Positions 54,512-63,231 of a stretch of 64,000 nucleotides of DNA are shown piece after piece. The stretch spans positions 4,284 to 68,283 of the forward strand of contig URQO01000005.1 of NCBI GenBank assembly GCA_900550135.1, in the 5' to 3' direction. The notes under the pieces are model-generated. The model made no database searches. It was not told the DNA's origin and worked only from the letters and a program-made list of their open reading frames with translations. This DNA comes from an uncultured Eubacterium sp. (GTDB lineage Bacteria > Bacillota > Clostridia > Lachnospirales > Lachnospiraceae). A program made the translations under genes and the position numbers. How positions within the stretch are numbered: position 1 is the first letter of the stretch; every line of letters starts with the position of its first letter.

Positions 54512-55705
54512 TTACTTTACTAATGCAACTGTTTCTCTGGCTATTGCCAACTCTTCATTTGTTGGAATAACATATACTTTTACCTTTGAATCTTTAGTTG
54601 AAATTTCAACTTCTTCTCCACGAAGTTTGTTTGCTTCTTTGTCAATCTTAATACCCAAATATCCAAGACTTTCACAAACTTCTTCTCTAACCTGACTGTT
54701 GTTTTCACCAACTCCGGCTGTAAATACAATATCATCTACACCGTTCATAACTGCAACATATCCACCGATAAACTTTATAACTGTATGAATATATGCTTCA
54801 AAAGCTGATTTTGCAACTTCATTTCCTTCTTCCATAGCCTTTGTAATATCTCTAAAATCACTTGATACTTCTGAAAGTCCTGCAATACCTGACTGCTTAT
54901 TTAAAACATTTGTTATTTCTGAAATATCCTTATGGGTAATATTTGAAAGAACTTCTAAAATACCCGGATCAATATCTCCTGATCTTGTTCCCATCATTAC
55001 ACCTGCTAGTGGTGTAAGTCCCATACTTGTATCAACAGATTTTCCACCATCAACTGCACAAATACTTGCACCATTTCCAAGATGACATACAATAGTCTTT
55101 AAATCTTCAACAGGTTTTTCCATAATTTCAGCTACACGTTTTGATACATAACTGTGTGATGTTCCATGGAAACCGTATCTTCTTATTTTGTACTGTTCGT
55201 AATATTTTCTTGGTATTCCATAAAGGTATGCTTTTTCAGGCATTGTCTGATGAAAAGCTGTATCAAATACTACAACATTTGGTGTATCTTTCATAATTTC
55301 CATGCATGCCTTAATACCAATAACATTTGCCGGATTATGAAGTGGTGCCAAATAATTACACTTTTCAATCTTATCCAAAACATCTTCATCAACAATAACT
55401 GACTTTGAGAAATATTCTCCACCATGAACTACACGATGGCCAACGGCTTTTACCTCATCCATATGGTTGATTACACCGATTTCTTTGTCTGTTAATGCTG
55501 AAATAACTGCATTTATTGCCTCTTTGTGAGTAGGCATATCTATTTCTTTTGTTATTTTGTCACATTTTGCGCTTTCATATGTAATGGAACTTTTGTCTAT
55601 TCCAATTCTTTCGCATAAACCTTTTGCTAATACTTTTTCATCATCAGAGTCAATCAGCTGAAACTTCAATGATGAACTTCCACAATTTATAACTAATACT
55701 TCCAT
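54512..55705 (-). CDS. ackA: Acetate kinase
   Basis: AckA makes ATP and acetate from acetyl-phosphate, the final energy-yielding step of mixed fermentation. The N-terminal VLVINCGSSSLKFQL, HRVVHGG, FDTAFHQTMP, HLGNGASICAV and GTRSGDIDP are all diagnostic. The ATG at 55705 (397 residues) has GAGGTG upstream; a longer frame overlaps pta and lacks a site. It is 13 bp after pta and forms a two-gene operon. Confidence 0.97.
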   Translation of the reverse strand: MEVLVINCGSSSLKFQLIDSDDEKVLAKGLCERIGIDKSSITYESAKCDKITKEIDMPTHKEAINAVISALTDKEIGVINHMDEVKAVGHRVVHGGEYFSKSVIVDEDVLDKIEKCNYLAPLHNPANVIGIKACMEIMKDTPNVVVFDTAFHQTMPEKAYLYGIPRKYYEQYKIRRYGFHGTSHSYVSKRVAEIMEKPVEDLKTIVCHLGNGASICAVDGGKSVDTSMGLTPLAGVMMGTRSGDIDPGILEVLSNITHKDISEITNVLNKQSGIAGLSEVSSDFRDITKAMEEGNEVAKSAFEAYIHTVIKFIGGYVAVMNGVDDIVFTAGVGENNSQVREEVCESLGYLGIKIDKEANKLRGEEVEISTKDSKVKVYVIPTNEELAIARETVALVK

Positions 55706-55718
55706 ATTCACCTCTACA

Positions 55719-56714
55719 TTAACTAATCTGTGCCTGAACTGCTGTAATTGCAACAACACCAACTATATCTTTTGCGCTACATCCTCTTGACAAGTCATTG
55801 ATTGGTCTTGCAATGCCCTGACACAAAGGTCCATAAGCTTCTGCCTGTCCAAGTCTCTGTAATAATTTATATCCAATATTTCCTGCATCCAAATCAGGAA
55901 ATACTAATACATTGGCTTTTCCGGCAACAGGGCTGTCCGGTGCCTTAAATGATGCAATCTCAGGTACAAGTGCTGCATCTGTCTGTAGTTCTCCATCAAT
56001 TAAGAACTGTGGATATTCTTTCTTTGCAATAGCTGTAGCCTCTACAACTTTATCTACATCTTTGTGTGCCGCACTTCCATAAGAAGAATGTGACAACATT
56101 GCAACTCTCGCTTTTTCTCCTACAAGATATTCAAATGACTCAGCACTACTTGCAGCGATATCTGCCAGCTGTTCAGGGTTAGGATTCTGGTTAAGACCAC
56201 AATCACCCATAACAAATACCCCATTTGCTCCCATGTCCTTGTCAGGTACACATATAACAAAAAATGCTGAAACAAGTTTGCTGCCCGGCTTTGTCTTTAT
56301 AATCTGAAGTGATGGTCTAAGCGTATTTGCTGATGAATGACATGCTCCTGATACAACACCATCTGCATCATGATTTCTAACCATCATACATGCAAAATAC
56401 ATATGATCACTAATAACCATGGCATAGGCCTGCTTTTCTGTCATACCTTTGGCTTTTCTTAATTCATAAAAATCTTCAGCATATTTTTTGGTCTTTTCAC
56501 ATGTTAAAGGATCAATAATGGTCGCACCTTTAACATCATATCCTACACCGAACTCTTCAAATTCCTGCTTTGTTGCTAAAATAATAATATCTGCAAAGTC
56601 CTCTTTTATAATCTGCTCTGCAGCTTCATATGTACGTTTGTCCATTCCCTCCGGTAGAACAATGGTCTTTCTGTTTTTTCTTGCTTTTTCTTTTAACTGT
56701 TCAATAAATCCCAT
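55719..56714 (-). CDS. pta: Phosphate acetyltransferase
   Basis: Pta converts acetyl-CoA and phosphate to acetyl-phosphate, feeding AckA. The motifs KTIVLPEGMDKRTYEAA, VSGACHSSANTLRP, MGDCGLNQNPNPEQLA and RVAMLSHSSYGSA match the single-domain Pta. I chose the ATG at 56714 (MGFIEQLKEK; 331 residues). A TTG-started longer frame would begin only about 5 nt downstream of the predicted transcription start. A good AGGAGG lies about 33 nt upstream of the chosen ATG, unusually far, so the start is less certain than the product. Confidence 0.94.
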   Translation of the reverse strand: MGFIEQLKEKARKNRKTIVLPEGMDKRTYEAAEQIIKEDFADIIILATKQEFEEFGVGYDVKGATIIDPLTCEKTKKYAEDFYELRKAKGMTEKQAYAMVISDHMYFACMMVRNHDADGVVSGACHSSANTLRPSLQIIKTKPGSKLVSAFFVICVPDKDMGANGVFVMGDCGLNQNPNPEQLADIAASSAESFEYLVGEKARVAMLSHSSYGSAAHKDVDKVVEATAIAKKEYPQFLIDGELQTDAALVPEIASFKAPDSPVAGKANVLVFPDLDAGNIGYKLLQRLGQAEAYGPLCQGIARPINDLSRGCSAKDIVGVVAITAVQAQIS

Positions 56715-56778
56715 AACTTTAATTTTTGATAACCTTTTATCAACCTTTCCTCCTTGTATATTTTCCAATCCTTAACCT

Positions 56779-56807
56779 ATTATAGTATATGATTTTTTAA
56801 TTCTCAA
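56779..56807 (-). promoter_or_regulatory. Sigma-A promoter for pta-ackA
   Basis: TTGAGA and TATAAT are separated by 17 bp on the minus strand. The predicted start (about 56772) lies only a few bases before the TTG of the longer pta frame, which argues against that start. Confidence 0.85.
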
Positions 56808-56829
56808 CACCCAAAACTGCCTTAATTTA

Positions 56830-56858
56830 TTGAAACATTAGTGCAACAATGTTAAAAT
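56830..56858 (+). promoter_or_regulatory. Sigma-A promoter for tmcAL, divergent from pta promoter
   Basis: TTGAAA and TAAAAT are separated by 17 bp on the plus strand, about 22 bp before the tmcAL ATG. The -35 boxes of this promoter and the pta promoter are only 22 bp apart, so the two could share regulation. Confidence 0.8.
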
Positions 56859-56880
56859 AACCATTTGTGAGGTGATAAAG

Positions 56881-58098
56881 ATGAAAACAATAGGAATAAT
56901 AGCAGAATTTAACCCTTTTCATAACGGGCATAAATACTTAATTGATAAAGCCAAAAAAATAACAAAAGCAGAAAATGTTATAGTTATATGTAGTGGAAAT
57001 TATGTACAACGTGGCGAACCGGCATTTTATGATAAAGTAACCAGAGCACAGGCAGCTTTACAAAATGGAGCAGATCTTATCATTGAACTGCCTGTTGTTT
57101 ATGCTACTTCTTCAGCAGAGACTTTTGCTTATGGTGCCATTGACTTGCTTAACAAGTTAAACTGCGTAGATTATTTATGTTTTGGATGTGAAACATTAAA
57201 CATAAATGTACTTCCAACAATTGCAAAAATTTTAATTAACGAACCTGTAGATTATCAAAATATGTTGTCTGTTTACTTGAAAAACGGATTTTCATTTCCA
57301 AAAGCCAGGGCTAACGCATTAACCGACTATTGTAGTGATAATAAATTATTTAACTCTGTTGTATTAAATAATATTTTAAATAAATCAAACAATATTTTAG
57401 CCATCGAATATTTAAAAGCACTGAAGAAAACAAACTCAAAAATAAAGCCTTTAGCAATAAAGCGCCAGGGAAGTGACTACAATAGTTCTGAATTGTCAAA
57501 TAATTTTGCATCGGCAACCGGAATACGTGAAGCAATATTCAAAGAAAAGACCATTGAAAACTATATTCCAAATAACTGCACAGATTTATATACAGATAAA
57601 TATATTAATTTTATGGATTTTAACCCTATTCTTGGTTATAAATTATTAGACACAAAAGATTTAAGTTTAATTTATGATGTATCTGAAGATTTAGCAAAAA
57701 GAATATCCAAGTTAAAAGAAGAATATACTAATCCACTGGATTTCATTCAATTACTGCAGTCAAAGAACTATACTTACTCTTCTATTTCAAGAGCTTTGAC
57801 ACACATTATGCTAGGATTAAAACAAGAAGATGTAGAGTTTTTTAAAAATGATAAATGTAATTATTATGCTAAAATTTTAGGTTTTAATAAAAACAGTTCC
57901 ATTTTATCTGTTTTAAAAAAGAAAAGTTCCATTGATATTATAAGTAAATTTTCAACTTATTACAAAAGTGCAGACAAAAACGCTAAACGACTTTTAGATA
58001 TAGAGTTAAATGCTGATTCATTGTATAGAATGATATACATGACAAAATACGGTGAAAATATACACAATGAATTTACGAGACAAATAGTTATTATTTAA
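56881..58098 (+). CDS. tmcAL: tRNA(Met) cytidine acetate ligase TmcAL (YlbM family)
   Basis: TmcAL uses ATP and acetate to form N4-acetylcytidine at the wobble position of elongator tRNA-Met. The 405-residue protein has the nucleotidyltransferase HxGH motif at EFNPFHNGHKYLIDKAK (near residue 10), followed by GNYVQRGEPAFYDK and a RQGSDYNSSEL region near 195. The ATG at 56881 has GAGGTG upstream. It is divergent from pta-ackA, whose product is acetate, its substrate; the link is inference. It is one of only two plus-strand genes here. Confidence 0.93.
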   Translation: MKTIGIIAEFNPFHNGHKYLIDKAKKITKAENVIVICSGNYVQRGEPAFYDKVTRAQAALQNGADLIIELPVVYATSSAETFAYGAIDLLNKLNCVDYLCFGCETLNINVLPTIAKILINEPVDYQNMLSVYLKNGFSFPKARANALTDYCSDNKLFNSVVLNNILNKSNNILAIEYLKALKKTNSKIKPLAIKRQGSDYNSSELSNNFASATGIREAIFKEKTIENYIPNNCTDLYTDKYINFMDFNPILGYKLLDTKDLSLIYDVSEDLAKRISKLKEEYTNPLDFIQLLQSKNYTYSSISRALTHIMLGLKQEDVEFFKNDKCNYYAKILGFNKNSSILSVLKKKSSIDIISKFSTYYKSADKNAKRLLDIELNADSLYRMIYMTKYGENIHNEFTRQIVII

Positions 58099-58222
58099 TA
58101 TTGTAAAACCATAAGGGCTATTTTATCTACAATTAAATATTACTAAAAAAAACATCCCTTTGACATACAAAAAATAATAACATAGTAACTTAACACAAAA
58201 ATCTATTTTAAAAAATAAAAGT

Positions 58223-58282
58223 CCCACAGTTATAATCGATATTAAAGTTTATTTTTAAACATAAATTGATTATAACTGTGGG
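58223..58282. terminator. Bidirectional terminator between tmcAL and the UPF0210 gene
   Basis: CCCACAGTTATAATC and GATTATAACTGTGGG form a 15-bp perfect stem, extended by further pairing, with an inner GTTTA/TAAAC stem. The plus strand continues TTTTATATTTTTTT, and the minus strand ACTTTTATTTTTTA. The rest of the 202-bp gap (58099-58300) is AT-rich and shows nothing else. Confidence 0.9.
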
Positions 58283-58300
58283 TTTTATATTTTTTTAATA

Positions 58301-59665
58301 TTAATTTTTGAAACTATGAATTGGTGCTGGAATACGACCTGTTCTATTAACAAAATTGTCACATGAGAAACTATTTACAGGCATAATTGGCGCATAACCA
58401 AGCAAGCCGCCAAACTCAACAGTCTCACCAACTCCTTTTCCAATAACCGGAATAATTCTAACAGCTGTTGTTTTCTGATTAACCATACCAATGGCTGCTT
58501 CATCTGCAATAATTCCTGCAATTGTAGTATCCTTTGTATCTCCCGGAATTGCAATCATATCAAGTCCAACAGAACATACACATGTCATTGCTTCCAATTT
58601 TTCTATAGTAAGAGCACCTTCTTTTACTGCATCAATCATTCCCTGATCTTCACTAACAGGAATAAACGCACCGCTTAATCCACCTACATATGACGATGCC
58701 ATTACTCCACCTTTTTTAACTTGGTCGTTTAACATTGCAAGTGCAGCAGTTGTTCCCGGAGCTCCGGCTCTTTGTAATCCAATTTCTTCCAATATGTCTG
58801 CTACACTATCACCGATTGCAGGTGTTGGAGCAAGAGACAAATCAATAATTCCAAAGGGAATACCTAGTCTTTTGGAAGCTTCCTTAGCAACAAGCTGGCC
58901 TACTCTTGTAATCTTAAATGCGGTTTTTTTAATGGTGTCACAAAGTACTTCAAAGTTCTCGCCACGTACTTTTTTTAATGCATGTCTTACAACACCCGGT
59001 CCTGATACACCTACATTTATAATTGCATCTGCTTCTGTTACCCCATGGAAGGCTCCTGCCATAAATGGGTTGTCATCAGGAGCGTTGCATAATACAACAA
59101 GTTTAGCACATCCTAAAGAATCATTTTCTTTTGTTGCTTCTGCTGTTTCTTTCACAATTTTTCCCATAAGACGTACAGCATCCATATTAATACCTGTTTT
59201 TGTAGAACCTACATTGATAGAACTACAAACACGTTCTGTACACGCCATAGCCTGTGGAATTGATTTTATAAGATTTTCTTCTGCCGGTGACATTCCCTTG
59301 CTAACAAGTGCTGAATATCCCCCTAAAAAGTTAACACCCACTTCTTTTGCAACTTTATCTAAAGTTTTTGCAATTGTAACGTAATCTTCAGGTGTTTTAC
59401 AAGCACTACCACCAATCAAACCAATTGGTGTAACTGAAATTCTTTTATTTACAATCGGAATACCATATTCCTTTGAAATATCTTCGCCTGTTTGTACAAG
59501 ATTTCCTGCAAGTCTTTTTATTTTGTTGTAAATATTGTTGTTTAATGTTTCAAGGTCATCACTGATACAATCCATTAGACTAATTCCCAATGTAATAGTT
59601 CTAACATCCAAATTGTAATCATCAATCATCTTGTTAGTTTCAATAACTTCAAATTTATTTATCAT
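58301..59665 (-). CDS. UPF0210 (PFL family) protein
   Basis: A 454-residue UPF0210/DUF711 protein, related in fold to the glycyl-radical enzymes but lacking any obvious glycyl-radical motif at its C-terminus. Recognisable stretches are [51 protein letters not shown] and [19 protein letters not shown]. Function is not established. It lies after the ACT protein gene as in most Firmicutes, and the two are probably functionally linked. Confidence 0.93.
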   Translation of the reverse strand: MINKFEVIETNKMIDDYNLDVRTITLGISLMDCISDDLETLNNNIYNKIKRLAGNLVQTGEDISKEYGIPIVNKRISVTPIGLIGGSACKTPEDYVTIAKTLDKVAKEVGVNFLGGYSALVSKGMSPAEENLIKSIPQAMACTERVCSSINVGSTKTGINMDAVRLMGKIVKETAEATKENDSLGCAKLVVLCNAPDDNPFMAGAFHGVTEADAIINVGVSGPGVVRHALKKVRGENFEVLCDTIKKTAFKITRVGQLVAKEASKRLGIPFGIIDLSLAPTPAIGDSVADILEEIGLQRAGAPGTTAALAMLNDQVKKGGVMASSYVGGLSGAFIPVSEDQGMIDAVKEGALTIEKLEAMTCVCSVGLDMIAIPGDTKDTTIAGIIADEAAIGMVNQKTTAVRIIPVIGKGVGETVEFGGLLGYAPIMPVNSFSCDNFVNRTGRIPAPIHSFKN

Positions 59666-59715
59666 AATATATCTCCTAAGTTGTTAGATTCTTTTTTTAT
59701 AACTTAAAATCTTAA

Positions 59716-59988
59716 CTAGATTCTATGCATACTATTGAAAATATCTTCATGCTGCATTTTAATCACAACACCAATATCTTCTCCAATTTTTTCTAAATCG
59801 TCTGACAACTCATGTACAGGTTTTGTAGCATTATTACAGTCTACAATCATCATCATATTAAAATATTCCTGTACTATTGTCTGTGAAATATCAAGAATAT
59901 TAACTTTGTTGTCTGCCAAATATGAGCAAACTGAAGCAATAATACCTACTGTGTCTTTTCCTACAACTGTTATAATTGTTTTTTTCAT
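59716..59988 (-). CDS. ACT domain protein (UPF0237)
   Basis: A 90-residue single ACT domain: IITVVGKDTVGIIASVCSYLADNKVNILDIS, split by its beta-alpha-beta pattern, then DDLEKIGEDIGVVIKMQHED. Related domains sense small metabolites such as amino acids; the ligand is unknown here. RBS AGGAGG precedes the ATG. It is encoded between the WalJ-like hydrolase and the UPF0210 gene in one unit. Confidence 0.93.
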   Translation of the reverse strand: MKKTIITVVGKDTVGIIASVCSYLADNKVNILDISQTIVQEYFNMMMIVDCNNATKPVHELSDDLEKIGEDIGVVIKMQHEDIFNSMHRI

Positions 59989-60008
59989 AAAAAACCTCCT
60001 AGTTTATA

Positions 60009-60812
60009 TTAAAATTCAATGTTGCACGAAGGTTCAATCCTACTTGCAACTTTTAAATCTATATTTGACATATCAAAACCTGCATCAAATGACAATTCAT
60101 TTTTTACGGCCTGATAAGCAAGTTCCGGATAATTGTTTTCTCCGCTTAAATGACCTAAAATAATATGTTTTGTTCTTCCATCAATAATTTTACCCAAAAA
60201 ATCACCACATGCCTCATTGGACAAGTGTCCTTTATTTCCCCAAATTCTCTGTTTTAAACTATATGGGTAAGGTCCTGTCTGTAGCATTCTAATATCATGG
60301 TTTGATTCAACCAAAAGACTATCTAAGTGTTGTAATTTATTTACCAAATCATCTGTATATTCTCCCAAATCTGTAACTACAGCACATGAGTGATTTTCAC
60401 TACTATCCAAATCAAACCTATAACATACAGGATCAACTGCATCGTGGCTAATATGTAGTGGATTAATTTGTATATCTTTTATATTAAATGTTTTTTCTTT
60501 ATCAATTGGATAAAATAAATCAGTGTTAACTTTTCCAATATTGCTATTATTCAAAATATAATTTATTGTTTTTTCTGTTGCATAAACAGGTACATTATAT
60601 TTACGTAAAAAAACGCCAAGTCCTTTAATATGATCACTATGTTCATGTGTAACTAATATTCCGTCTACATTTTCAGGACTTGTATTAAATGTAGTCAATC
60701 CTTCTTCAATACGCTTTTTACTTATACCTGCATCAACCATTATAGATGCATTTTCGCTTTTAACCAAAATGCAATTTCCTTTACTACCACTTGAAATGGA
60801 TGATAAATTCAT
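60009..60812 (-). CDS. MBL-fold metallohydrolase, WalJ/YycJ-like
   Basis: A 267-residue metallo-beta-lactamase-fold hydrolase. The signature THEHSDHIKGLG gives the zinc ligands (near residue 55), with SSGSKGNCILVKS at the start and HISHDAV and ILGHLSGENNYPELA later. YycJ/WalJ has been reported as a DNA exonuclease in mismatch repair in Bacillus; here the gene is not beside walRK, so that role is only possible. A promoter lies at 60860-60888. RBS AGGAG precedes the ATG. Confidence 0.88.
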   Translation of the reverse strand: MNLSSISSGSKGNCILVKSENASIMVDAGISKKRIEEGLTTFNTSPENVDGILVTHEHSDHIKGLGVFLRKYNVPVYATEKTINYILNNSNIGKVNTDLFYPIDKEKTFNIKDIQINPLHISHDAVDPVCYRFDLDSSENHSCAVVTDLGEYTDDLVNKLQHLDSLLVESNHDIRMLQTGPYPYSLKQRIWGNKGHLSNEACGDFLGKIIDGRTKHIILGHLSGENNYPELAYQAVKNELSFDAGFDMSNIDLKVASRIEPSCNIEF

Positions 60813-60859
60813 TTTATTCTCCTATTACATTCCAACGGAAGATTTAAACTTCCTTGTAT

Positions 60860-60888
60860 ATTCTATTGTATTTTCACTTATATTTCAA
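60860..60888 (-). promoter_or_regulatory. Sigma-A promoter for the MBL-ACT-UPF0210 unit
   Basis: TTGAAA and TAGAAT are separated by 17 bp on the minus strand, 48 bp before the MBL start. A short dyad, GGAAG/CTTCC, lies in the leader. Confidence 0.7.
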
Positions 60889-60991
60889 CCAAATTAAACA
60901 TACTTTTCATTAAAATTCCAAATATAATCACTTTTTATCATATTAAAGTAATAAATTGTTGTAAAGTTTAATAATATAAATAAAAAACCTT

Positions 60992-61936
60992 ATGAAAAAA
61001 ATATTTTATACATGCTTTTTGATTTTATTATTTATTTTATTAATAACATTTCCAAACATAGTTTCCAAAGGATGCATCAATGGGATTAATATAGTTTTAT
61101 ATTCTTTAATTCCTGCTTTGTTTCCATTTATAATTTTGACAACCTTCTTAATTGAAAATAATCTCTGTGACTATATTTGTATTATTTTTTATCCCTTTTT
61201 ATCTAAAGTTTTTCCAACTAGTAAAAGTGGAATTTTCGCCATAATCATTGGTTTTTTGTGTGGATATCCTATGGGTGCAAAAACAGTCGTTGACTTATAT
61301 AAAAGAGAAAAAATTGACTACAACGAAGCTTCATATCTTTTAATGTTTACAAACAACTGTAGTATTTCTTTTCTTTTCAATTTTGTACTTTACACATGTT
61401 TGTCTAAAGAAAAATTATTCATAAATAACATTCAAATAACAAAACCAATTATTTTAATTTTAATATATTTGCCTCCTGTTATTGTTGGGATTATAAACGG
61501 ATTGTTTTACAGAAAATTTTTAAAAACTTTTGGAACAAACTTTTTTCCTTCGGCTAAAGCTACTAATAAAAACTATATTAAAAACAAAAGTATTATATCA
61601 TCCTCAATTATACCTTTGTTGAATCTTTCAGTATATGTAATTGTTTTTTCTATTATTATTGAATTTCTAATTAATTTGGGTTTTAAATATAACATTTTAT
61701 TAGCATCTATTTTTGAGATAACGACAGGTATAAAATATATTTCAACTACCGTAGTAAATAACGGCTTAAAAATTTTTGTTATTTTATTTCTTTGTTCATG
61801 GGGAGGGATTTCAATTACTATGCAAACATTTTCTGTTCTTCCTTCTAAAAAACTAATGGTAATGTATGTATTAGGTAAGTTTGAAACGATAATTATATTT
61901 TGCATATTGTTTTATTTTTTATTTTATATTTTATAA
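60992..61936 (+). CDS. ylbJ: YlbJ-like sporulation integral membrane protein
   Basis: A 314-residue membrane protein with about eight helices, of the nucleoside-recognition type found in YlbJ. The segments IVLYSLIPALFPFIILTTFLI, FAIIIGFLCGYPMGAKTVVDLY and TNNCSISFLFNFVLY are family-like. In Bacillus ylbJ is made in the mother cell and is needed for spore germination or cortex function. The ATG has no good ribosome binding site. The upstream 179 bp are AT-rich; AAATATA and CATATTAA 13 bp apart are only a weak sigma-E-like match. It lies near coaD and rsmD, as in Bacillus. Confidence 0.88.
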   Translation: MKKIFYTCFLILLFILLITFPNIVSKGCINGINIVLYSLIPALFPFIILTTFLIENNLCDYICIIFYPFLSKVFPTSKSGIFAIIIGFLCGYPMGAKTVVDLYKREKIDYNEASYLLMFTNNCSISFLFNFVLYTCLSKEKLFINNIQITKPIILILIYLPPVIVGIINGLFYRKFLKTFGTNFFPSAKATNKNYIKNKSIISSSIIPLLNLSVYVIVFSIIIEFLINLGFKYNILLASIFEITTGIKYISTTVVNNGLKIFVILFLCSWGGISITMQTFSVLPSKKLMVMYVLGKFETIIIFCILFYFLFYIL

Positions 61937-61978
61937 TATTAAATTGCAAAAAATATTTTCTTATGTTTTTTTCAAAAA

Positions 61979-62050
61979 AATGCATAAACAGCAACGCATT
62001 ATTATGTAATAAAATGCATATACGGCAACGCATTATTATTATGTAATAAA
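61979..62050 (+). repeat. Two-copy imperfect direct repeat, 35 and 38 bp
   Basis: Copy 1 is 61979-62013 and copy 2 is 62013-62050. The units share AATGCATA, GCAACGCATTATTAT and GTAATAAA, and differ by two substitutions and a 3-bp TAT insertion. Each contains a small AATGC/GCATT stem. It lies in the gap between ylbJ and the coiled-coil gene. Confidence 0.85.
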
Positions 62051-62074
62051 ATATCCGAAGAAATTTTATAAAAA

Positions 62075-62119
62075 AACCATTTATATTATATAGATTTATT
62101 CTACATAATATAAATGGTT
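62075..62119. terminator. Bidirectional terminator between ylbJ and coiled-coil gene
   Basis: AACCATTTATATTAT and ATAATATAAATGGTT form a perfect 15-bp stem around 15 bases, with an A-run before it and AAATA after. It ends 19 bp before the stop codon of the coiled-coil gene. Confidence 0.75.
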
Positions 62120-62137
62120 AAATATCAAAAATTAATA

Positions 62138-62740
62138 TTAAAGTAAATCAACTGTTAAATCATCATCCTTATTTTCTTCTACTTCATATTCTTCTTCAGA
62201 ATCCTGACCGCTTAATTCTTTTCTACTTTCAATAACAACATTAAGTGAACTGTTAAGAGATGTCATCATCTGACTCTGAGCATTTTCAAAACTATTCATT
62301 CCTGTTGAAAGAATACTCTGTACATTTGATAAAATATCATCTGTATACTGCATTGCTCTTCCTCTTAAATCATTTGCTTCAGCAGTAGCATTATTTAAAA
62401 TATCCTGTGCCTGTTGCTGTGCCTGTTCAATAACCTGATTTGCTTCGCTATAAGCTTTTTGCATTATTTCATGTTCACTAACAAGCTGATTGATATGAGC
62501 TGTTGCTTCAGCAATCATTGACTCTGATCTTTCTTTTGCATCATTTAAGATTGCATCTTTATTTGCAATAATCTTCTGATATTTCTTTATTTCATCAGGT
62601 GTTCTCAATCTAAGTTCAGCTAATAACTCATCAATATCATCTTTGTTTACAACAATCTTTGATGTAGAAAGTGGCTGAAACTTACAATTGTCGATATATT
62701 CCTCTATTTCTGTAATAATTTGTTCAATCTTACTACTCAT
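62138..62740 (-). CDS. Coiled-coil protein, DivIVA/V-ATPase subunit H-like
   Basis: A 200-residue cytoplasmic protein with a long coiled coil (about residues 35-165) rich in Ala, Gln and Glu ([36 protein letters not shown]). A short N-terminal helix pair and a very acidic tail ([13 protein letters not shown]) flank it. Such proteins are often annotated as ATPase-like or DivIVA-like; I infer no enzyme function. RBS GGAG precedes the ATG, and the gene overlaps coaD by 8 bp. A possible division or scaffold role is discussed in findings. Confidence 0.75.
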   Translation of the reverse strand: MSSKIEQIITEIEEYIDNCKFQPLSTSKIVVNKDDIDELLAELRLRTPDEIKKYQKIIANKDAILNDAKERSESMIAEATAHINQLVSEHEIMQKAYSEANQVIEQAQQQAQDILNNATAEANDLRGRAMQYTDDILSNVQSILSTGMNSFENAQSQMMTSLNSSLNVVIESRKELSGQDSEEEYEVEENKDDDLTVDLL

Positions 62741-63230
62741 TTTCTTTCTCCTTTATCTTAAATTTATTGTATACCTGCTGTACCACAGACTGTGGAACAA
62801 ACTTTGAAATGTCTGCCCCAAAATATGCGGCTTCTTTGACTGTACTTGAACTAAGATACGCATATTCCAAACTTGTTGTAAAAAATATAGTATCAACATC
62901 ACTATTTAAAACAGAATTGGTCTGTGACATCTGTAGTTCATATTCAAAGTCTGTTACTGCTCTAAGTCCACGTACAATAACATTTGCATCTACACTTTTA
63001 GCAAAATCTACCAGTAAGCCTTCAAAAGACATTACCTTAACATTAGGTATGTCTTTCACAACTTCCTCTAACATTTTAACACGTTTTTCTACTGAAAACA
63101 ACGGAGATTTGGAATTATTGTTTAAAACGCTGACTATCAGTTCATCAACAATTTTTGCTGCTCTTTTAATTATATCCAAATGTCCCAATGTTACCGGATC
63201 AAAACTTCCCGGATAAATAGCTCTTGTCAT
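62733..63230 (-). CDS. coaD: Phosphopantetheine adenylyltransferase
   Basis: CoaD adenylates 4'-phosphopantetheine to dephospho-CoA, the penultimate step of CoA synthesis. The family start is [21 protein letters not shown] with a T/HxGH motif, and [19 protein letters not shown] is the C-terminal ISSxxIR-like stretch. The ATG at 63230 has GGAG upstream. It follows rsmD, as usual. The 165-residue length is normal. Confidence 0.96.
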   Translation of the reverse strand: MTRAIYPGSFDPVTLGHLDIIKRAAKIVDELIVSVLNNNSKSPLFSVEKRVKMLEEVVKDIPNVKVMSFEGLLVDFAKSVDANVIVRGLRAVTDFEYELQMSQTNSVLNSDVDTIFFTTSLEYAYLSSSTVKEAAYFGADISKFVPQSVVQQVYNKFKIKEKENE

Positions 63231-63231
63231 A

